Below, one piece after another: positions 57,025 through 64,000 of a stretch of 64,000 nt of DNA. The position numbers were made by a program, and so were the translations under genes. The stretch lies in the NCBI RefSeq assembly GCF_932526225.1, contig NC_064041.1:3362699-3426698 (forward strand). Direction: 5' to 3'. This DNA comes from Nematostella vectensis (Eukaryota > Cnidaria > Anthozoa > Actiniaria > Edwardsiidae). Every line of letters begins with the position of its first letter. Positions within the stretch are counted from its first letter, which is position 1. The notes below the pieces were generated by a model, which saw only the letters and a list, made by a program, of their open reading frames with translations, did not search any database and was not told the origin of the DNA.

Positions 57025-60000
57025 CTGTCAATAAAAAGGAGATAATGAACGATTATTATGTATTTTTACTTTTATGCTTTAAGTCTACTGCTTCACATAC
57101 AAGAAGCTCCATTGCTTGAGAGGCAACATTATGTTGTGTTTGATTTGATTGCATTTGATTTTATTGTACTCGATTTGATTGCCTTAGATTTGATTGCATT
57201 TGATTTGATTGTATTTGACTTGATTGTATTTGATTTGATTGTATTTGATTTGATTGCATTTGATTTGATTGCATTTGATTAGATTGTATTTGATTTAATT
57301 GAATTTGATTTGATTGTATTGATTAAAATGTTAACAACTATCTCGCATATATTGTTCTACACCCAAGTTACTGATGGATGCTAAATCGGACAAGACAATT
57401 TTACATTAGCCTGGAGCAAACAGGATGAAACCGATATTAACAATAGACGTTCCCCTTGCTGGCTATATTGGACGACTGTCGAATCAACTATGAGTCAACT
57501 ATCATTTAAATTACAGATCATTTGGCTAGCTATGCTGTGGTTGATCGAAGCTATAGTTGATAACTTAAAAGTGGGATACTGACTGACTTCACCTCAATAA
57601 GTAGGATACTCTGACTGACTTCACCTCAATAAGTAGGATACTCTGACTGACTTCACCTCAATAAGTAGGATACTCTGACTGACTTCACTACAATAAGTAG
57701 GATACTCTGACTGACCCCACCTCAATAAGTAGGATTCTCTGACTGAACTCACCTCAATAAGTAGGATACTCTGACTGACTTCACCTCAATAAGTAGGATA
57801 TTCTGACTGACCTCAACTCAATAAGTAGGATACTCTGACTGACTTCACTTCAATAAGTAGGATACTGACCTGCTCATTTTGGTGAAGCGACCTCATCTGG
57901 CCCTGTTCTAACGACTCCAAAGTCTGCTTTAGCTTAGAGTTCCGCTCATACAGCTCTCGTAGTGTCGCATCAGATATACCGCTGCCCATTGAAGCGTCCG
58001 CACGCAGGTCATCAATCTGCTGATAGAGAGGGGGAGGGAAAGCGTACATCAGATACACTAAAAGATAAGTCTTACTCCAAAGAGGATACCCCTTTTTATG
58101 TGAGAATATTTTCTGTATGGTGTGAGTGTATGGGGGACAGACACAGTTTAGCTGAAGGGTCGATATTACATTTTGTAACAGACTTCCAATGATAAGTTTA
58201 AGGCCTTTCAGAAGCTGCCTGGTCAAAAAACAATATAGCTGATTGGTGTATTAGGGAAAAAAACATGTGAAACATTTCCAAAGATAATAATCACGCAAAA
58301 TTGCGGACCTTATCGTTGAGCTTGAGCACGTATTCGCTCATTGCTTCCTTCGCCATCGAAAGCTTCATTTCCAACTCCTGCTTTTCCATCTGCAAATGCA
58401 GCATCTTCACCGTCTCATCGCTAGACTTGTCAAACTGCTCATCCCTGTTCTCGAACTGCTCAAACTGGTTTGACAGCATTGCTCTGTTCGTTAGCTGGCC
58501 CTCATCAGCAGTCATGTGACTCCTTACAAAGCTGCCAATGGCGCTGATCTCTTTCTCAATTTTTCTTAGGACGTCGGCGTCGATATTGCCATGGGAGCCA
58601 TTTATGACATTATCCGTGTGTTGCAGTCGGTGCTGCATGCCCTCGATGCCTTGTACGTACTGGGACTTGTTGCCAGTCGTAAATTCTGCTTCTAGTGACG
58701 AGGTCTGGTAAGACAGCAAATATTTACTTAAGTTTCAACTGAAATTTAGAGATTATAAATGAGCGATATACTAGCGTGTTAGTCTGTTAGGATCAGAAAA
58801 AAGGAAAGATAAAATGTAAAAGTCTCGAACAACTCCTCTTACCTTTTCCTGTTGCAAAGCGTCAAGTAACTCTTCATCTCTTAACTTCCCCTTTTGCAAA
58901 ATGTGAAGCAACTCCTTCATCTCTTAACTTCCCCTGTTTCAAAGCGTCAAGCAACTCCTTCATCTCTTACCTTCTCATGTTGCAAATCGTCAACAACTTC
59001 TTCATCCCTTACCTTATCCTGTTGCAAAGCATCAAGCAACTCCCTCATATCTTGCCTTCTCATGTTGCAAATCGTCAACAACTTCTTCATCCCTTACCTT
59101 ATCCTGTTGCAAAGCATCAAGCAACTCCCTCATATCTTGCCTTCTCATGTTGCAAATCGTCAACAACTTCTTCATCCCTTACCTTATCCTGTTGCAAAGC
59201 ATTAAGCAACTCCCTCATATCTTGCCTTCTCATGTTTCAAATCGTCAACAACTTCTTCATCCCTTACCTTATCGTGTTGCAAAGCATCGAGCAACTCCCT
59301 CATATCTTGCCTTCTCATGTTGCAAATCGTCAACAATTTCTTCATCCCTTACCTTATCCTGTTGCAAAGCATCAAACAACTCCCTCATATCTTGCATTCT
59401 CATGTTGCAAATCGTCAACAACTTCTTCATCCCTTACCTTCTCCTGTTGCAAAGCATCCATCAACTCCTTCATATCTTATCTTCTTAGGTTGCAAATAGT
59501 CATACAACTCCATCATCTCTTACCTTTTTCTGTTGCAAAGCGTCTAGCAACTCCTTCATCTCTTAACTTCCCCTGTTGCAAAGCGTCAAGCAACTCCTAC
59601 ATTTCTTACCTTCTCCTGTTGCAAAGCGTAAAGCAACTTCCTCATCTCTTACCTTTTCCTGTTGCAAAGCATCCAGCAACACCAACATCTCTCACCTTCT
59701 CCTGTTGCAAAGCATCCAGCAACTCCCTCATCTTGACCTGAAGCTCGTGGATCAGTTTCGCAAGAGCTGACTTGTCGTGTGTCATATGACTACTGCGCGA
59801 GGCTCCAGTTATCGAGGAAAAACCCTTAATGAGCAAGCACAACAGAGTTTGATATGAAATAAGGCATTTAGCAGAAACTATTTATTATATACAGTAGTAT
59901 AATAATGAATGTATTATTTTTTAATTACTTATAAAATGATCATAATTAAAATGTTAATCAGATGTTAAACGCTTAGAAAATGACTGGTATAGCTGGCAGT

Positions 60001-63000
60001 AAAGACTATAACTTTTTTTTATTGATACGAACGCTGGAGACATTCAATTTCATGAACATTTCCCTGTCTGTTATTGCAGGATAAATGGAAAATGAAATAG
60101 GCGATTTTTTCATCCTCTGTTGAAGGAATTAATCTATAGGGATCATGTATTATGCCTAAGGCTTTTTTCTTAATTCCTTTCCTTTTCATGACCAATTACT
60201 TACCCCAAGAGCGCGTTCTGTGGAAGTTCTTGAGTTCTTTGCTTCAAGCTCTCTTACGCGCTGCTGAAGTTCCTTGATTAGCTGTAGTAGTTTGTTCCTC
60301 TCGTTAAGCGTCTTCTCGTATTTTGACTGCGAAACAGTCCCCAGTTAGTGAAATTTGCTAAACATAACTATTTAGATAGACCATGCAAAAATACAATTGA
60401 TATAACAAAATTTAGAAGTTTTATATTATTTTTTTATCATAACCTTGTATTTCGAGTCATTTCTTTAATGTTTCGAGAAGAAACGAAAACTCAGTGAATG
60501 AGAACAACAAAAGTTGAATGAAAAGAATAAACAAAGAAGAAGAAGATAATGATGAAATGAAAAGAAGAAGTATAGGACAACAAGAAGAGGTAAAAGGATT
60601 AAAAGATGACAAAAAAGAGAAAATAAGAGGACAAATACGCTACACAAAAGGGAAAAAGTATAAGAAAGAAATTTAAGATGGAAACTAAAACAATAATTTA
60701 AATATAAAGAAACTTTCAGGGAATAATTGAAAATTCCCATCACCTTCTTTTCAGCCGCCATGAGGTCAAGTTGCCGAGCTTCGCTTCCATGCTTCCAATC
60801 AAGCTTCTTGTTCTTCTTTAGTTCTAGAGTGTGTGAGCCACTCAGCACCGGCCCATAAGCACTAAACCTATCACTCGTAGTCAACCCATCAGTCTTTGAT
60901 TCCCGTCCACCGATTCTATCAAGACCTGTGTCTAGACTGTTGTACCTGGAAAAACCTGAGTTACCCTTGTTAGCTGCATCCGGGCGAGTAGAATAATGAG
61001 AAGATCTTCCAAGTTGAGTTGACTTTGAGCCTGTCTTGTAATCCGTTTTCTGTTGGGTACAACGTGGTAAGGTGGTCTCAACAGGGTACTCTTGCTTGTA
61101 GCTGGGGTGAGTATCAAAGTACCTTGATGAGTTAAAGTCATCAGATGGCTGAGGCTTTTGAACATCAAAGGAGTCATAGCGTTCATACGATGTTTTATGA
61201 TGCTTGTCACCTTGGCTTCCGTGGGGGTCTTGCTTTGTTTCGTAGGTGCGTCTTTCGGCAAAATCAGCGCGATGCCCAGTGTAACCTTGCTCTGGGCCCA
61301 CCTTCATGGAGTAATCGCTGACAGGGGCTTTGCGCTCAGGCTCACTGTAAGTGTAGCTATCGGCATTTGTCTCGTAAAGCGACTCTTCCTTAATCGCTGT
61401 CTTGTCCTGATTTTGGTACCTTGGTGTAGAGTGACGTATTGCACTACCCGCTGAAACCCTCTGGGGTCTAGCGACGCTATTCTCACCCTCCTCCACCCCC
61501 TCATATTTCGTACTCTTTTTGTTGCTAATATCAAGCTTATTCTTTAGCTCTAACGCTCGTTTTTCTTCATCGCTCGCCTTTGACTCTGCATCTTTTAGCT
61601 TACTCGTCACATCTTGAAGTTTCTTCTCGAGTTCTTTGATTTTGTCATTGTTGTCTTTCAGGTTTGATTCCAATTTTTGAGTCTTTTCTTTTGCTGCTTC
61701 AAGGTCGTACTTCGCCTTGCCTTGGGCTTCAAGCTCTTCCTTTAAGTCATTTGTAGCCTTTTGTAGTCTCGCAATCTCATCCTTAGCCTCTGTTTTGTAC
61801 GTCTTGTGAAGATTGATATTCTCCTCCATAGCCTCTATCTTCGCCTTCAGCCCCTCGTTCTCCCTCCTCAACTCGTTGATCTCAGATCGCAATGTTTCCT
61901 CATTTTCCGCATTGACATAATACTGCTTGGACTCGGTAGTAACCGAATAATCTCTTCGGGATTCGTTTGTCACATTCCGATTGATGTCCGATGATCTTTG
62001 GCTCTCGTACGGTCCATAGGATGTACCCGTCCTTGCATCGGCGTTCCTGTACTCCCCTTGTCTTCCATCTCTTCTCTGATAAGTAAATTTCTCATCTCTA
62101 CGTGAGTCATTACTATTGCCGTACCGTTGCTCGTCTCTTCTGTCTGTAGCATGATGCTCTTCTGGGTATGACTTTCGTCCATCCATTCTTCCATCTCTCT
62201 TATCGTCCCTTCTTTGTTGACCCTCATCTCCTGTGCGACTAGCATTGATGTAGGAGATATTCTCATGGATCATTGCATCTTCTCTATCATCTCTTCCATA
62301 ACGATTCCCTTCTTGTGGGTAATCCATGAAGTTGGAGTCCCAAGCTAATATATGCTCTTCCTTGATACCTTGGTCATCGTTCCTTCTCTTGTCGATAGAA
62401 GGTCTATCATTTCCAATGTCAGATTGACCTGCGTTATCCCTAGAGTATGAGTTTCCATCTTTATTTCTGCTACTATCCCTTGGCCTATGCTCTCCATAGG
62501 AAGCACTGTGACCGGTATGATAAGAGGAGCCAACCGCTTCTTTCACTTTAGAAACCCGATACTTTTCATTATCAACCTCCTTCTTCTCTCTACTTATCTC
62601 GTCTCTTTCTCGATCATTTTCCTCTTTAAGTTTTTGTCTCTCGTATTTTATGTCCTCCTCAATTTTCTTCCTCTGTGATTCCACATTGAGTCGTAGATTC
62701 TCCTTCTCCTGTTCATAGTCTTGGTCAAGTTTTCGTTTGTGCTCATTCATAATTTTTTCAAACTCCTCTCGCAGATGCCCGCTAAGTCCATCCTTTCCTT
62801 TCACTCTCAGGTCTTCTTCCATTTTCTTGAATTCCAACGTGCTCTTGTTGCGATCATCCAGCTCGACCCTCGCGTTTTCCAACTCACTCTTCAGCTCTTC
62901 GGTCTCTTTTCTCTTTACCATCTCGATGTTAGTGACATTCAGCTTCTCCTGGTCTAGGAGTCTCTCCACCTCAGATCTGGAAACAAAATACACCCTGAAT

Positions 63001-63780
63001 GATCTCACGGGTATTTCCTCAGACATTAATGCTAGAGGTAACACATTTATAGTTATTTTTCCGTAAAAGGTGACGCTTTTAAATTTGGAAAGCCATTGAA
63101 ATTGGCGTGAATGTCAAGTTTAATATAAAAAGACGCTTTGTTTACGAATACATTAGACAATTAAAAAAGGCCACCAGTTAATGTATATATTTCAAGATCG
63201 TATCTTATTACACCACCGCTAAGTATAAGACTACTAGCATTTATAATGATAGGGAAATATTTCGTGAAATATATAATACATGTTCGGTATATAAATGGCG
63301 GGAAACGAACTCATAAGTCTTGTGATATCATGCGTACTTTTATGTAAGGATTTGCCATAATCCATTCAAAGCAAATAACCAGGCTTATCATATCATTCAA
63401 CTAATCCTTATACAGTTTTATAAGAAACAGACTTGCTATTGTGTGGATTGAGTTTAAAAGTTTCTTTATCCTTTAAGTTTAAAATATTTTAAAAACAATA
63501 AACGCTGCAACAGTTGTTTTTTTATTCTATGAATATTTAATTATTAATGAAACACAAAATATTAACACATCATTTTAATATATTCAATCTGGCACTTTTC
63601 TTCTGTGACTAATAGTTTTACCTGTACTCCGTCTCTTTATTCAGGCGTTCCTGAAGGACCTGTACTTGGCCCTTCCACTCCTCCTTCTCCCTTGTCAGGG
63701 TCTGAAACTCAGATGTGAGTTTTTGCATGCGTATCTCGATTTCTTCCAACTCAACCCTATGTTTCTTCTCTATTTCTGAC
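56818..63780 (-). CDS. Long coiled-coil protein, 3' part of gene (seven exons, ~1,130 aa in window)
   Basis: Exons in transcript order: 63780-63622, 62976-60744, 60326-60204, 59824-59696, 58704-58309, 58016-57870, 57024-56818. Every junction has GT/AG borders and matching phase; the gene continues off the right edge. The first exons encode strong heptad coiled coil (RLLDQEKLNV, EELKSELENARVELDD, KKIEEDIKYERQKL). A disordered Arg/Asp/Tyr/Ser-rich middle follows, then a second coiled coil (EINELRRENEGLKAKIEAME to ELKNKLDISN), a second disordered part and more short coiled-coil exons. Probably a cytoskeletal, centrosomal or ciliary scaffold. I do not recognise the orthologue. One donor (AAG|GTCCGC at 58,309) is weak. 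Confidence 0.75.
57130..57320. repeat. TTTGATTTGATTG-type microsatellite
   Basis: Variants of GATTTGATTGTATTT are repeated about 14 times in the last intron of the coiled-coil gene. The rest of the intron to 57,560 is unremarkable. Confidence 0.85.
57560..57869 (-). repeat. 32-bp minisatellite beginning at the donor after 57870
   Basis: On the coding strand the intron begins CAG|GTCAGTATCCTACTTATT and continues as about nine units carrying GTCAGAGTATCCTACTTATT then GAGGTGAAGTCA. The first intron bases are the first unit, and each unit repeats GTCAG at the donor register. Confidence 0.88.
58845..59700 (-). repeat. Minisatellite made of the exon end plus donor after 59696
   Basis: On the coding strand the exon ends GATGCTTTGCAACAGGAGAA G|GTGAG. 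The intron is ~18 copies of GCTTTGCAACAGGA(T/A)AAG followed by GTAAG(G/A)GATGA and variants of GAGTTGCTTGA; an 85-bp double unit is repeated in the middle (58,980-59,450). Every unit carries an exon-like tail and a GTAAGG/GTAAGA donor. Confidence 0.9.
60744..62976 (-). CDS. Main 2.2-kb exon of the coiled-coil gene
   Basis: It enters at TTTCCAG|A (completing the Arg codon begun in exon 63780-63622) and leaves at GAAAAGAAG|GTGATG in phase 0, giving ~744 codons. Two coiled-coil blocks (about residues 1-150 and 345-480 of the exon) flank an Arg/Asp/Gly/Tyr-rich low-complexity linker such as RRDDKRDGRMDGRKSY. The exon can be read on past the donor for ~90 codons into a Phe/Leu-rich stretch, which I treat as intron. 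Confidence 0.75.
62977..63621 (-). other. AT-rich intron of the coiled-coil gene
   Basis: No repeat array or gene is visible; the donor is TACAG|GTAAAAC and the acceptor TTTGTTTCCAG. Confidence 0.6.
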
Positions 63781-64000
63781 CTAAAGAAAATGAAAATAAA
63801 AATGGATAAAAAAGACGAAAATAAAATTGCCTATAGACAGGAGCACTGGTTAAGTATTTTCACCAATCAAAATCCGCGCGTATTATTTGTCACAGCATAC
63901 CTATCTTGTCTTGTAAATTAAACATAGATATACTCCATTGTTAAAGTCCGTAGATTCCACTGCGTGGCAACGCTTTGTTTGTTTTGAAAATTACAAAATT
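63781..64000. other. Intron sequence at window edge
   Basis: The acceptor TTTTCTTTAG for the exon at 63,780 lies here. No further exon of the coiled-coil gene is recognisable before the window ends. Confidence 0.5.

Noticed and set aside
57813-58226. Unspliced 137-codon minus frame as its own gene
   Set aside because: It is exon 58016-57870 of the coiled-coil gene extended into both flanking introns.
1-64000. Amphioxus origin, suggested by donor-anchored intronic minisatellites
   Set aside because: The PAN-EGF-TLDc gene style and the virus-like gene set fit a cnidarian better; species cannot be settled without a search.

Overview
The window looks like nuclear DNA of an invertebrate animal, most likely an anthozoan cnidarian such as a sea anemone. 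Genes are split into many short exons with GT-AG introns, non-coding DNA is AT-rich, and extracellular modules (F5/8C, EGF, TSP1-like, Ig, PAN, TLDc) are mixed as is typical of cnidarians. The species is an inference from gene style, not a database match. There are no rRNA genes, no convincing tRNA genes, no CRISPR arrays and no bacterial operons.

Layout. (1) 1 to about 4,520: a GC-rich, decayed virus-like mobile element with small intronless genes on both strands, several broken by frameshifts. (2) 4,594-43,479, plus strand: a very large gene. Two phase-compatible exons (4,594-4,768 and 23,257-23,451) are separated by an 18.4-kb array of a 70-bp repeat. They are followed by exons for an F5/8C (discoidin) domain, a Cys-rich linker, three EGF domains, three TSP1-like modules, Ig-like domains, one transmembrane helix and a single 7.5-kb exon encoding a repetitive Ser/Thr/Pro-rich tail of about 2,500 residues. 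Splice phases agree at every junction from the F5/8C exons to the stop; the link from the first two exons to the rest is unresolved. (3) 46,350-53,808, minus strand: a complete six-exon gene for a secreted PAN-EGF-TLDc-TLDc protein of 551 aa. (4) 56,818-63,780 and beyond the window, minus strand: the 3' part of a long coiled-coil protein gene, with seven exons in window and all phases consistent. Non-autonomous DNA transposons (a hAT-like element with 8-bp target duplication and a TTAA-type element), a tRNA-derived SINE and many minisatellites fill the rest.

The most striking observation is a pattern shared by all three host genes. Their introns hold tandem repeats that start exactly at, or slightly upstream of, the 5' splice site, so the unit contains the donor signal and often the end of the exon. 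I count eight donor-anchored arrays or duplications (after exons ending at 4768, 28228, 30262 and 34939 on the plus strand, and at 51201, 49587, 59696 and 57870 on the minus strand). Three acceptor-spanning duplications precede exons at 24168, 27608 and 34309. The largest array presents about 260 near-identical donor sites in one intron. This implies a local process that tandemly duplicates exon-intron junctions, and it raises the question of how the correct splice site is chosen.
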